Shown: one piece after another, positions 18,516 to 26,885 of the stretch
Layout of the letters: the number at the start of each line of letters is the position of its first letter
Position numbering within the stretch: the first letter of the stretch is position 1
Assembly: GCF_025140835.1 (NCBI RefSeq)
Contig: NZ_CP081153.1
Span: 310,001 to 374,000 of the forward strand
Source: Aliiroseovarius sp. M344
Lineage (GTDB): Bacteria > Pseudomonadota > Alphaproteobacteria > Rhodobacterales > Rhodobacteraceae
Direction: 5' to 3'
Length of the DNA stretch: 64,000 nt
Program-made: the position numbers and the translations under genes
The notes under the pieces: generated by a model
The model's database searches: none
What the model was told of the DNA's origin: nothing
What the model saw: the letters and a program-made list of their open reading frames with translations, nothing else

Positions 18516-18888
18516 AATCTCGGCAACCATCTGCGACGACTTTCGCCGCGAAGATAGTGGGAAGTTCATCATAGTTGGTGGATACTCTGGAGGCTTAGGG
18601 GCCTTTGAATTTCCAGTAGACGACTCGTTTTCCTGCTTGCTCAGGGGAGATTCGCTGCCGTCTGACACAAAGATTCTCACATTATTTTTTCGCCATGTGG
18701 GTTACCCGATGGAAAGCAAAGTACTTGATGTCGATGGGTTGGAAGGAGACCCGTTCCTATTTGCTTTGCCGAAAATACCTGTCCGCGCTAAATCACCTGG
18801 TGATTTCTTTATCGAGGTAGCATTGGACGACGGCAGGAAGAAGAAAATCGAAAAACTCTCGATTTTTGATGCTAGGGAAGATAGCTGA
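18505..18888 (+). CDS. Unknown small protein, third gene of the toxin-antitoxin-like cassette
   Basis: The 127-residue protein has no family I can name firmly. The N-terminus (ATICDDFRREDSGKFIIVGG) is like small beta-rich proteins filed as DUF6941, but this is a memory-based resemblance only. Alternating hydrophobic strands suggest a beta-sandwich. It starts inside the Xre gene and so is most likely part of the same transcript. It has no signal peptide. Confidence 0.5.
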   Translation: MSARISATICDDFRREDSGKFIIVGGYSGGLGAFEFPVDDSFSCLLRGDSLPSDTKILTLFFRHVGYPMESKVLDVDGLEGDPFLFALPKIPVRAKSPGDFFIEVALDDGRKKKIEKLSIFDAREDS

Positions 18889-18891
18889 ATC

Positions 18892-18975
18892 CCCTCTTTA
18901 AACCCTTTAAAACCCACCCCAAAATGCCGTTAAAACCTTTAAAACCCCGACCTGTCCCGCGTAAAAAGCCTTAAA
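18892..18975. repeat. AT-rich spacer with repeated TTTAAA(A)CC motifs
   Basis: The gap between the cassette and the kinase gene carries several close variants of CTTTAAAACCC in direct orientation, set in C-rich sequence. No open frame or hairpin with a T-run is evident. It may be a recombination edge of the cassette or simply low-complexity sequence. Confidence 0.35.
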
Positions 18976-18999
18976 CATTTCCGCCCACCTCGCAGCCCC

Positions 19000-19941
19000 T
19001 CATCCCCCAAGAAACCCCCGCGCCGCTGCGACAGCCTTCTGGGCGTACCCAGCAACCTCCGGCCCGGTTGGATTGTATCGAGGAACCGCCCAGCCCATCG
19101 ACGCAAAGCGGCGCATCATCAGGAACATGGGCAGCAGGTCTTCCGCCTCTTGGCTCAGCGCCCGGTGTTCACGATATCCCGCCAACGCCGCCGCTTTGAT
19201 CGCCTCATAGGCCGGTTCGCCCTCGTTCTGGGTCATCATCACCGCAAGGTCATATAGTCGAAAGCCAAAGCCCGCGTCGTCAAAGTCGATCAGAGTCAGG
19301 GTGCCATCGTGAACAAACACGTTCTCACGCAACACATCCGCGTGGATCAGCCCGAAATCTGCGCCGTTGTCCATGAAAGCGGTTGCCCTATCGTGCGCAA
19401 CGGCACGGGCGCGTTGGATCAAGGCGCGTTCATCTTCCGTCAGCGCGGGGCATTCCCAGAACTTGCCCCAGAAAGGTGCCTCGCCAAGAAGCCCCGGAAT
19501 GTCCCAGCGGTGGCGCGCGAAATCAACCGGCAGGGTCATGGCGTCGGTCAGATTATGCAGTGTCGCAATCTCTCCGCCGACCTTCCGATACAGGGCCGCC
19601 TGCTCAGCCTTGCTGCCCGGCAAAGGCACGCCGCCTTCGCCGATGGGCGCGCCGTCGACCCACGTGACCACGGTCGCGATTTGACCCGCACCCAGATCGG
19701 CAACCGTGTCCCCGGCTCGCGTAGGGATGGGGGCGGGGACGCGCATTCCGGCGGCGGCCAGCCCAGCCATCCAGTCCAGTTCCGACTGGATCGCGGCTTT
19801 GCTTTGATAGCCGGGGCGGTGCAGGCGAAGGGCGGCAGGACGTCCGCCCACGCGCACTTCGTGAACGATGTTTTCGCGGTTCTTGATCATGCGGATGTCT
19901 TGCGCGCCCCACACCTCCAGCGCCTTTTTCAACGCAGTCAT
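19000..19941 (-). CDS. Aminoglycoside-phosphotransferase-fold kinase (possible hydroxylysine-kinase-like)
   Basis: The 313-residue APH-family kinase has the catalytic loop LIHADVLRENV with H200, D202 and N207, and the metal-binding LIDFDD (217-222). The fold phosphorylates small-molecule hydroxyl groups. Its start overlaps the stop of the class III aminotransferase gene by four bases (ATGA). A kinase of this fold coupled to an AGXT2L-like phospho-lyase is the arrangement expected for hydroxylysine or a similar amino alcohol. The substrate is inferred. Homoserine or choline-like substrates remain possible. Confidence 0.75.
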   Translation of the reverse strand: MTALKKALEVWGAQDIRMIKNRENIVHEVRVGGRPAALRLHRPGYQSKAAIQSELDWMAGLAAAGMRVPAPIPTRAGDTVADLGAGQIATVVTWVDGAPIGEGGVPLPGSKAEQAALYRKVGGEIATLHNLTDAMTLPVDFARHRWDIPGLLGEAPFWGKFWECPALTEDERALIQRARAVAHDRATAFMDNGADFGLIHADVLRENVFVHDGTLTLIDFDDAGFGFRLYDLAVMMTQNEGEPAYEAIKAAALAGYREHRALSQEAEDLLPMFLMMRRFASMGWAVPRYNPTGPEVAGYAQKAVAAARGFLGG

Positions 19942-21215
19942 GCGGGCAGGGCCTTCAACGCACCGTCCAGTGTTTCCGCCAGAAGCTCGGCTTGCCCGCG
20001 ATCAAAACACATGGGCGGGCGGATTTTGATGCCGTGATAATAACGTCCAACAGAATGGAGCAACACACCGCGCTGGCGCATGTCTTCCACCAGCAGCTTG
20101 CAGAAATCTGCGGCGGCTTTTGTGTCGCCATCAAGGGCGAACTCCAGCCCCATGAACATGCCCGCGCCACGCACGTCAGCAATCATCGGGTGATCCAGTT
20201 GTTTCAGCAGCCCCAGCGCGTAGTCACCGGTGTCGCGCGCGTTGTCCATCAGCTGCTCATCCTCCAACACATCCAGAACCGCCATCGCCGCGGCGGCGGA
20301 AACGGGGTTGCCCCCAAACGTGTTGAAATAACCGAAGCGGGTGCGGAACTCGGTCATGATTTCGGGTCGGGTGACGACCGCGGCGACGGGATGCCCGTTG
20401 CCCATCGGCTTGCCCATCGTCACGATGTCCGGCGCCAGTCCGATCCTTTGGTGTCCCCAGAAATGCCGCCCCGTGCGACCAAAGCCCGGTTGAACCTCGT
20501 CTGCGATAATGACGCCGCCTGCTTTGCGCACAACATCGACCGTCGGATCAAGAAACCCTTGGGGCAGGTCGGGAAAGCCTTCGTTGGCGAAGAACGGACA
20601 AAGGATCAACGTGCCAAACCCGTGGCCTTCGGCCTCCAACGTATCAATCGCCTTCTGAATTTCGTCTGCAAATGCCTGCGACTGGGCTTTTAAGCTTCCG
20701 CCAAGCGGCGCTAGCGTGTCGGGCGACGGCACTTTCTTGATCCAATCCACCGGGCCACCGATGGGCGTTTTCTTGGCAGACAGATGCGATACCAGATCCG
20801 TGTTGCCGTGATAGGTATTGTCGGTGCAGATGATCCCCGTCTTTCCGGTCACCGCACGACCCATACGGAGCGCAATATCATTGGCTTCGGACCCGGTGCA
20901 GACCATGATCATGGCGTCCAGATCGTGGTCCATTGTGCTGGTCAGACGCTCGGCATAGTCCAGAATGCCCTCGTGCAGATAGCGTGTATGAGTGTTTAGC
21001 GTGGCTGCCTGTTGGGTGATCGCCTCGACGACTTTCGGATGGGCATGGCCGACATGAGGCACGTTGTTATAGCAATCCAAAAACTTTTTGCCGTCCACGT
21101 CCCACAACCACGCGCCTTCCCCGCGCACAATATGAACAGGGTCGGCATAGAAGGTCGTCATATTCGGCCCAAGAAGTCGTTCACGACGTTTCAGTATGGT
21201 GGCGTTGTCCGACAT
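19938..21215 (-). CDS. Class III PLP enzyme, AGXT2L/phospho-lyase-like aminotransferase
   Basis: The 425-residue fold-type I PLP protein has [15 protein letters not shown] (46-60), a motif close to that in ethanolamine-phosphate and phosphohydroxylysine phospho-lyases. TGSEAND lies near 108-113, DEVQPGFGR at 239-247, and the PLP lysine is K269 in MGKPMGNG. Those relatives eliminate phosphate and ammonia rather than transaminate. The coupled kinase gene downstream supports that reading. A standard omega-aminotransferase remains possible. Confidence 0.78.
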   Translation of the reverse strand: MSDNATILKRRERLLGPNMTTFYADPVHIVRGEGAWLWDVDGKKFLDCYNNVPHVGHAHPKVVEAITQQAATLNTHTRYLHEGILDYAERLTSTMDHDLDAMIMVCTGSEANDIALRMGRAVTGKTGIICTDNTYHGNTDLVSHLSAKKTPIGGPVDWIKKVPSPDTLAPLGGSLKAQSQAFADEIQKAIDTLEAEGHGFGTLILCPFFANEGFPDLPQGFLDPTVDVVRKAGGVIIADEVQPGFGRTGRHFWGHQRIGLAPDIVTMGKPMGNGHPVAAVVTRPEIMTEFRTRFGYFNTFGGNPVSAAAAMAVLDVLEDEQLMDNARDTGDYALGLLKQLDHPMIADVRGAGMFMGLEFALDGDTKAAADFCKLLVEDMRQRGVLLHSVGRYYHGIKIRPPMCFDRGQAELLAETLDGALKALPA

Positions 21216-21233
21216 CTTGTGGCTCCGGTCAGG

Positions 21234-21653
21234 TTAATCTTCGTTAATAGGTCCGCGCAGGGCTTTGACTTGGCCACGGCGAGTTTTGGCATCCAAACGG
21301 CGCTTCTTTGAGCCCAATGTGGGCTTGGTTGCGATGCGCCGTTTCGGTGCGACCAGTGCTCTGCGGATCATCTCAGCAAGTCGGTTTTGTGCAATTTCTC
21401 GATTGCGCGCCTGACTGCGTGTGTCCTCGGCGCGGATTACGATAGCTCCATCCAGTGTCCATTTGCGTCCCGCGATACGTTTCAGCCGCGCTTTCACCGC
21501 TTGGGTCAGATTGGGGGAGCGTGCGGCCTCAAACCTCAACTCGACGGCCGTCGCCACTTTGTTGACGTTCTGTCCACCAGGTCCAGAACTGCGGGTGAAA
21601 CTTTCGCTCAGCTCCCAATCTTGCAGGGTGATATCGTCAGTTACTCGGATCAT
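21234..21653 (-). CDS. arfB: Alternative ribosome-rescue factor ArfB (YaeJ)
   Basis: ArfB hydrolyses peptidyl-tRNA on stalled non-stop ribosomes. The 139-residue protein has the catalytic GGQ at 26-28 in SSGPGGQNVNK and a basic C-terminal tail (RRGQVKALRG region) that enters the empty mRNA channel. The length is as expected for ArfB rather than for full release factors. Confidence 0.95.
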   Translation of the reverse strand: MIRVTDDITLQDWELSESFTRSSGPGGQNVNKVATAVELRFEAARSPNLTQAVKARLKRIAGRKWTLDGAIVIRAEDTRSQARNREIAQNRLAEMIRRALVAPKRRIATKPTLGSKKRRLDAKTRRGQVKALRGPINED

Positions 21654-21666
21654 GGGCGCACCCTAG

Positions 21667-21684
21667 CGAATTGGATCCAATTCG
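21667..21684. promoter_or_regulatory. Perfect 18-base palindrome upstream of arfB
   Basis: CGAATTGGATCCAATTCG reads the same on both strands and lies 14 bases before the arfB ATG. It could be a dimeric regulator's site or a hairpin in the leader. No regulator gene is adjacent. Confidence 0.55.
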
Positions 21685-21701
21685 GAAATCCCGGAAACGA
21701 C

Positions 21702-21734
21702 AAAAGAAAAGGGCCGCCCGCTTTGGGACGACCC
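21702..21734 (-). terminator. Rho-independent terminator after the small transcript
   Basis: On the minus strand GGGTCGTCCC and GGGCGGCCC pair around a five-base loop, followed by TTTTCTTTT. It ends whatever is transcribed from the 21760-21900 region and shields arfB from yhhQ read-through. Confidence 0.8.
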
Positions 21735-21761
21735 TCTCGAGAATTAAGGAGGTGGGACCGG

Positions 21762-21874
21762 TTAGACCGCCGTAAAATAGGGATCAAAGAGGTCCGCATT
21801 CCTCACCGGGGGCTGCCCCAGAAAGTCGCGACCTAGATTGTCCCGGCACCTCGCTCCGTTGTATCTCTTGACAT
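21762..21874 (-). other. Possible small gene with a two-base frame disruption
   Basis: A strong AAGGAGGTG stands 4 bases before an ATG at 21874. As written, the frame gives only 13 codons (stop at 21833). If two bases in the AGAGA run at codons 3-4 are ignored, one frame reads 36 residues ending NADLFDPYFTAV and stopping at 21762, just before a terminator. That second frame has a G/C-rich third position like real genes here. It may be a true short ORF plus ncRNA, a decayed small gene, a programmed frameshift or a sequencing error. Confidence 0.45.
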
Positions 21875-21942
21875 GGACACCTCCTTTCTCGCTGTTGCTA
21901 TATCTAGGAGGTTGCCACAGATTTTGCGTTTGTCAAAACTTT

Positions 21943-22563
21943 TCACGCAGGATTTGGTGAAAGTTTCGTAACGATGAGGCGAAATGGGACCAGTGCGATA
22001 AGTGCAAGAGCCAGTTTCACCATCCAGTCGGCCATCGCAAGCGATACCCAAAGAGGGGCATCCGGGCCTTGACCCAGCAGGGGCAGAACCTCTCCTGCCC
22101 AGCTGACATCGTTGGCCGGTTCCAAAAATGTCAGGCTCGCCGAGAATGCGATCGTGAAAAAGATGACAGTGTCAACCGAACTGCCAATGATGGTGCTGGT
22201 GACAGGTGCGCGCCACCATTTCCCGCCGCGCAGACGATCAAAGACCGCGACGTCCAGAAGTTGGGCGGTTAGGAAAGCAAGGCCAGAACCCATCGCGATG
22301 CGCAGGGTAACAAGCGGGCCGAATTCGCCCATGATTTGCGTGCCGATGAAGCTGCAGATAACACCTGTGACGAAACCGGCAAAGACCACTTTGCGCGCAG
22401 CATTAACGCCGTAGACGCGGTTCATCACGTCGGTCACAAGAAAAGCGAGCGGATAGGTGAACGCACCCCAGGTCAACCATTGACCGAACAGGTGTTGCAC
22501 CAGAATATTTGACGCCACCACGATGGCGGCCATGGCAATGACGCCAGGAAGTATGCGGTTCAT
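21943..22563 (-). CDS. VUT-family queuosine precursor transporter (YhhQ-like)
   Basis: I start it at ATG 22563 (206 residues); a TTG at 22584 would add seven. The protein has about six hydrophobic segments with the family motif FPLAFLVTDV-like (here TYPLAFLVTDVMNRVYG) near the second helix. Members import queuine or preQ0/preQ1 for tRNA wobble modification. I looked for a preQ1 riboswitch in the 50 bases upstream and found none. Confidence 0.88.
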   Translation of the reverse strand: MNRILPGVIAMAAIVVASNILVQHLFGQWLTWGAFTYPLAFLVTDVMNRVYGVNAARKVVFAGFVTGVICSFIGTQIMGEFGPLVTLRIAMGSGLAFLTAQLLDVAVFDRLRGGKWWRAPVTSTIIGSSVDTVIFFTIAFSASLTFLEPANDVSWAGEVLPLLGQGPDAPLWVSLAMADWMVKLALALIALVPFRLIVTKLSPNPA

Positions 22564-22635
22564 GTTTTTGATCCGTTTTAGCAAGGTTGCGGAGACTTGG
22601 TCCCTGAATGTCAGGAACGCGCCGCGTTTAACCGC

Positions 22636-23583
22636 TCATTGCCCGTTGATCAAGGGGTCTATTTGGGCACCCGCCCCTTCCGGCACTACGTATTCCACGA
22701 TCTCGGTGACTTGGAAGAATTTGAAATTATCGTCCGATACCATGGTCAAACGGATCAGCCCGTTTTCATCACGCCACACGGCAAGCCCTTCCAAATTGTC
22801 ATGCTGGCCAGCTTCAGTTTGAAGTAAAACGGTTTCGTTGACCAGGCCCTCTGGCGCAATGTCGAACCGCCGCACGCGATTGGTAAAACCAAAGATGCCG
22901 CTCAGGTGTCGTTCCAGCAGATACAGGCGGCCATCCGGACCGAGGTCTGCGCCCACAGGCACATAAGGGCGATAGCGCGGGATCAAAAAGGCTTTCTCCC
23001 AAGACTGTGCACCCGCGCGTAAACGATACGCCGGATGCGGTGTCTTTTGGTTCGCGCTGCCTTCGGGGATCATCAAGACGGAGCCATCCGTCAGGACGGC
23101 AAGTGCCTCTTGCGCGGCGTTAGGCTCCATTCTCTTGGTAGCTGGGTTTTTCGGTAAGTTTCGTACTCTTGCCTGTCCGGATGGATACTTAACAATTCGA
23201 TGTCCAACTTCAAAACTGACAAACATCGTGCCATCTTCGGCAATCGCCAGACCTTCACTGTCAGACCAGATCCCACGCACGTTAACACCACGCGGGGTTG
23301 TAAGTTTGATGAGCGCACCGTGGGCAACTTTCGTGATCTTGCCATTTTCACGTAGAAATTTACCGCGTGTGATATCGCCTCGATCAGTTATTGCGACGAA
23401 AGAAGACCCATCTTCGCTGACCTCGATACCGGAAAACCCACCAAACGCCGGGTCCTCGCCGCCATACCAACGTGTTGCCGATACAAGCTTCGCATCGGAC
23501 ACCGTCTGCGCCCCAAGATCAACGGCTAAGAAGCCAACCAGCGTAATCAGCGCTCCTAGCGCGATGACAAGACGGAACGGCAT
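22636..23583 (-). CDS. Esterase-like/phytase-like beta-propeller protein
   Basis: The 315-residue protein has a signal-like hydrophobic N-terminus (LVIALGALITLVGFL) and then repeats such as FSGIEVSEDGSSFVAITDRG, typical of the phytase-like (Pfam Phytase-like) propeller family. It is exported and probably periplasmic. Its start overlaps the mepA 3' end by 28 bases. Substrate is unknown. Confidence 0.8.
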   Translation of the reverse strand: MPFRLVIALGALITLVGFLAVDLGAQTVSDAKLVSATRWYGGEDPAFGGFSGIEVSEDGSSFVAITDRGDITRGKFLRENGKITKVAHGALIKLTTPRGVNVRGIWSDSEGLAIAEDGTMFVSFEVGHRIVKYPSGQARVRNLPKNPATKRMEPNAAQEALAVLTDGSVLMIPEGSANQKTPHPAYRLRAGAQSWEKAFLIPRYRPYVPVGADLGPDGRLYLLERHLSGIFGFTNRVRRFDIAPEGLVNETVLLQTEAGQHDNLEGLAVWRDENGLIRLTMVSDDNFKFFQVTEIVEYVVPEGAGAQIDPLINGQ

Positions 23584-24446
23584 TGTTTTGGCAAATCGGA
23601 TAGCGTCAGAGGTCCACGCGGTTTGCTGGGCTTTGGCGGATTGGGCGGCGGCGGCTTGGGATGGAGGATATCATTGACCCAGTTAACCGCATCTTGGCAG
23701 CCATCGCCCGGCGGCGGCGGAGCCTGATCGACACAACCGCGCATACCCTTTGGGCAAGTCAAGCGGACGTGGAAATGATAATGGTGCCCCCACCATGGCC
23801 GGATCTTCCTGAGCCAGCTTCGGTTACCTTTCTCGTCCTTACACATTTGAACTTTCGCGCCGGGGAAGACAAAAATCCGCGCGACACGCTTGTCTTTTGC
23901 AGCGGCTTTCAAAATTTCATGATGTGCGCGTGTCCAAGACTTATTGACGAATGCGCCCTTGGCGCGTCGCATTGAAATGGACGAGATGCTTTCACGGGCG
24001 TTCGCCGACAGGTTCAAACGTTTGGCGGGTAACATCCAGATATCGGCATCCAACCCGATCTGGTGCGATCGGTGGCCAGTCAGCATCGGTCCGCCGCGGG
24101 GTTGGCTCATATCACCAACATAGAGCCCGTTCCAGCCGGGTTGCTTTGCAGCTTTGCGCGAGAGTTTCTTGACGAAATCTATCAGTTCAGGATGGCCCCA
24201 GTTTCGGTTTCGTGACAGGCGCATGGCTTGCCAAGTAGGGCCGGACTGCGGCAATTGCTCAGCACCCGCAAGGCACCCCTTTGAATACGATCCGAAAGGC
24301 GCAGATTTTTGCGTTGAGCCGGCGCGCGCTGCGCCGAACAGCTGCTTGGCGGCCGTTTCGGCACCTGCCTTATCAGGCGCGGTCAATACAGTCGCAAAAA
24401 GCAATGCGCTGAACGCGAACGACTTTCTAATGATTTTCATACCCAT
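23556..24446 (-). CDS. mepA: Penicillin-insensitive murein endopeptidase (MepA, peptidase M74)
   Basis: This enzyme cleaves D-Ala-meso-DAP cross-links in peptidoglycan. I use ATG 24446 with AGAGG upstream. A GTG at 24464 overlapping the upstream stop (GTGA) is an alternative. The protein has a signal peptide ending near KAGA, LTGHRSHQIGLDADIW carrying zinc ligands, and HHYHFHVRLTCP near the end, the second ligand cluster. The C-terminal tail is proline-rich and unusual (PKPPPPNPPKP). Confidence 0.9.
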   Translation of the reverse strand: MGMKIIRKSFAFSALLFATVLTAPDKAGAETAAKQLFGAARAGSTQKSAPFGSYSKGCLAGAEQLPQSGPTWQAMRLSRNRNWGHPELIDFVKKLSRKAAKQPGWNGLYVGDMSQPRGGPMLTGHRSHQIGLDADIWMLPAKRLNLSANARESISSISMRRAKGAFVNKSWTRAHHEILKAAAKDKRVARIFVFPGAKVQMCKDEKGNRSWLRKIRPWWGHHYHFHVRLTCPKGMRGCVDQAPPPPGDGCQDAVNWVNDILHPKPPPPNPPKPSKPRGPLTLSDLPKQCRSVLSSR

Positions 24447-24460
24447 GAACCTATGACCTC

Positions 24461-25825
24461 TCACTGCTCGCCTTCTGGTTTAACCCAAAACAGAAGGAAA
24501 AGCCCTATTGCAAACAATCCGATCAGCGGAGACACGCCGAGCCGGGCGCTGCCCGTCATTGTCGTAAACCACGCAATCAAGGCGGGGGCCATGAAGGCTG
24601 TTGCTCGCCCTGACAAGCCGTAAAGCCCGAAGCTTTCGGTTGGGGCTTTGGGGTCGACATGGCGCACCATCATTGACCGACTGGCTGATTGCAACGTGCC
24701 GCCCATCCCGCCGATCAGCATACCGCAGCCGAAAAAGATGATATCGGGAATGTTCGATCCTTCTGGCAACCCGATGCCAAACACGGACTCGCGCGTCATG
24801 TTCACGATCAGGAAGCAGACTGCCATCAAGACAAGAACAGACCCGATGATAACCGGTTTTGGGCCACGCTTCTTATCGACACGGCCACCCAGCCAACTGA
24901 AACCGGCTGCCGCGAGGCCCGAGATAATTCCGAAAACACCAATCAGCACAATGGACCAGTTCAGAACAAGGCTCGCATAGACCCCGCCGAAGCCATAGAG
25001 GCCATTCAACGCATCACGGTAAAACATTGAGCTTCCCAGATAGGCCGCAAGGCTTTTCTTGTGCTTAAGTCCCCGCAGTGTTCGGCCCAGAATTGCAAAG
25101 GCACCAGAAAGGCTGTGTTTTGAAGCCTGCTTGGGGGTGTCTTTGACCCACAAGGCATAGGGGATCATGAAAACAACAAACCAAAGCGCCACAAATGGCC
25201 CGACAATCCGCGTGCCTTCACGCGCGTCGGCATCCAGAAGACCAAGGCCGGGCGCTATCCCAATCAACGTTTTGCCGTTAGGTTGTTCAACAAATAAAGT
25301 CAGCATGATCGCCAGCGCGACCAATCCGCCGATATAGCCGAAGGCAAATCCCGAACCGGAAATCTCTCCGACCTCGGCCTGATCGGCGAGGCTGGGCAGT
25401 TGCGAGTTGGTAAAAACCAATGCGAATTCTGCCCCGATGAAGCCAATGGCAAACATCAAGATCATGGCCCACATGTTCGACCCATCGGGTTGCGTCCACC
25501 ACAAGGACCCAGCCCCGATCACATAAAGCAGCCCGAAAAAAGCGACCCAAGGGCGCACCCGCCCGGCTGTATCAGCCAAGGCCCCCATGATGGGCGCGCC
25601 AAACCCGACGATCAAACCTGCGGCCGCCAGACCCCATGACCAGATACTTTGCGCCTTCGCGTCGGCCGCTTGCTCGGCAAGTCCCTGACCCATGAAAAAT
25701 TCGGTCGCGACGGCTGCAAAGAAGGGGCCGAAAATGAAGGTCAAAATCAGGGTGTGATAGGGCTGGCTGGCCCAGTCGAACCAATACCAGCCCCAGATGC
25801 GCTTTCGCGTAGAAATGTCTGCCAT
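24461..25825 (-). CDS. UMF1-family MFS transporter (Atg22-like)
   Basis: The 454-residue protein has about 12 hydrophobic segments. Its N-terminus with WGWYWFDWASQPYHTLILTF is the hallmark of the UMF1/Atg22-type major facilitator subgroup. Substrate is not known for most bacterial members. It is upstream of mepA and close to it, though the functions are not obviously related. Confidence 0.85.
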   Translation of the reverse strand: MADISTRKRIWGWYWFDWASQPYHTLILTFIFGPFFAAVATEFFMGQGLAEQAADAKAQSIWSWGLAAAGLIVGFGAPIMGALADTAGRVRPWVAFFGLLYVIGAGSLWWTQPDGSNMWAMILMFAIGFIGAEFALVFTNSQLPSLADQAEVGEISGSGFAFGYIGGLVALAIMLTLFVEQPNGKTLIGIAPGLGLLDADAREGTRIVGPFVALWFVVFMIPYALWVKDTPKQASKHSLSGAFAILGRTLRGLKHKKSLAAYLGSSMFYRDALNGLYGFGGVYASLVLNWSIVLIGVFGIISGLAAAGFSWLGGRVDKKRGPKPVIIGSVLVLMAVCFLIVNMTRESVFGIGLPEGSNIPDIIFFGCGMLIGGMGGTLQSASRSMMVRHVDPKAPTESFGLYGLSGRATAFMAPALIAWFTTMTGSARLGVSPLIGLFAIGLFLLFWVKPEGEQ

Positions 25826-25881
25826 GCCTGCTCCCTGTTTGCGTAGATCAAACAGCGAAACCTAGGCGTGGGCAAGGGCTG

Positions 25882-26412
25882 TCATGCCTCGGGCGGCCAA
25901 GGACGCAGAGCATCCGCATCGATCCAGGCCTGGATCCATGGCGGCAACTCAGGTCGCGGACCGTCGAAGCCCAGGGCGTCGGCCACGCGCGTGGTTGGAA
26001 CGATACCGTTGCGATCCGTCACCGCAGAACGATAAACGATCTGGTTTGCACATTCGCCGCCCAGCCACATGCTTTGCTCGACATAGATAAACCGGTCGTC
26101 CCAACCCGCCACTCGGCTGCGCATTTCGATCCGAACAAAAGTGCGGACCCGTTTGCGATAGCGCACTGATGCGCCCGCCATGGTCAAACCCCAACGGTTT
26201 TTGATCAACATCCGGCTTAGTCCGGTTCGTCCGGCCAAAGGAATGCGTCCCAAGTCGTAAAGCGTCAGGGTGCGCCCGTTGTTCAACTCGCGCCACAGGT
26301 CGATGTCCCACGGCCAACACATGTGATGGCTGATATGGGTGCCGGTCATCGGCAAGGGCTTGGCCCGCACGTTAATGATCAGCTCTTTGAACATACGTAT
26401 GAACGGGTACAT
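25882..26412 (-). CDS. Acyl-CoA thioesterase family protein (4HBT-like)
   Basis: The 176-residue hot-dog fold protein resembles the THEM6-type thioesterase-like family. It has DIDLWRELNNGRTLTLYDLGR near the N-terminus, matching the conserved D-x-N-x-H/G-like region of such proteins, then a basic strand RVRTFVRIEMRSRV. GAAGGAG precedes the ATG. It is divergent from yggT, with about 125 bases between. The substrate is unknown. Confidence 0.75.
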   Translation of the reverse strand: MYPFIRMFKELIINVRAKPLPMTGTHISHHMCWPWDIDLWRELNNGRTLTLYDLGRIPLAGRTGLSRMLIKNRWGLTMAGASVRYRKRVRTFVRIEMRSRVAGWDDRFIYVEQSMWLGGECANQIVYRSAVTDRNGIVPTTRVADALGFDGPRPELPPWIQAWIDADALRPWPPEA

Positions 26413-26538
26413 GGCGGCTCCTTCAGGTTGTGGTCGACCTGCCCTTGGTCTTTGGAAACGTCAACTGGAACCACGCGTCACCCTTGCCCTAAGGTGCAAC
26501 CTTCCCTAGATGGAATTGACAACCCAGTAGGAGCCAAC

Positions 26539-26826
26539 ATGCAGTCCTTGTTTCAAATCCTGATGCTCATAGTGGATATCGCCTGGTTTATCCTGATCGC
26601 GCATATCGTGATGTCCTGGCTGATTAACTTTCAGGTGCTGAACCTGCGGCAACATGTTGTGGCGCAAATCTGGTATGGGCTGAACCGACTGCTAGAACCG
26701 GTCTATTCCCGGATCCGAGGTTTCCTGCCACAAATGGGCGGGCTTGACCTTGCACCGCTCGTTGCCCTGATCGTGCTTTACGCAATCCGGATCATCCTGA
26801 TCAACAACGCGCAGTCCTTTTACTAA
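26539..26826 (+). CDS. YggT-family membrane protein
   Basis: The protein has 95 residues from ATG 26539, chosen because TAGGAG lies just upstream and the family begins this way; the frame is open back to 26323 with no coding character. It has two hydrophobic helices, IVDIAWFILIAHIVMSWLI and LAPLVALIVLYAIRIILI, flanking a short loop with RIRGFLPQMGGLDL. YggT proteins are implicated in membrane and cell-division processes, but the biochemistry is not settled. Confidence 0.88.
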   Translation: MQSLFQILMLIVDIAWFILIAHIVMSWLINFQVLNLRQHVVAQIWYGLNRLLEPVYSRIRGFLPQMGGLDLAPLVALIVLYAIRIILINNAQSFY

Positions 26827-26885
26827 ATCCCTTGTCCCTTGCGGTTACGCGTGGGATTGTGCTCTCAAAATAACGAGCAGCACAC

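Noticed and set aside
22564-22635. A preQ1 riboswitch ahead of the queuosine transporter gene
   Set aside because: I looked for the conserved pseudoknot elements and found none.
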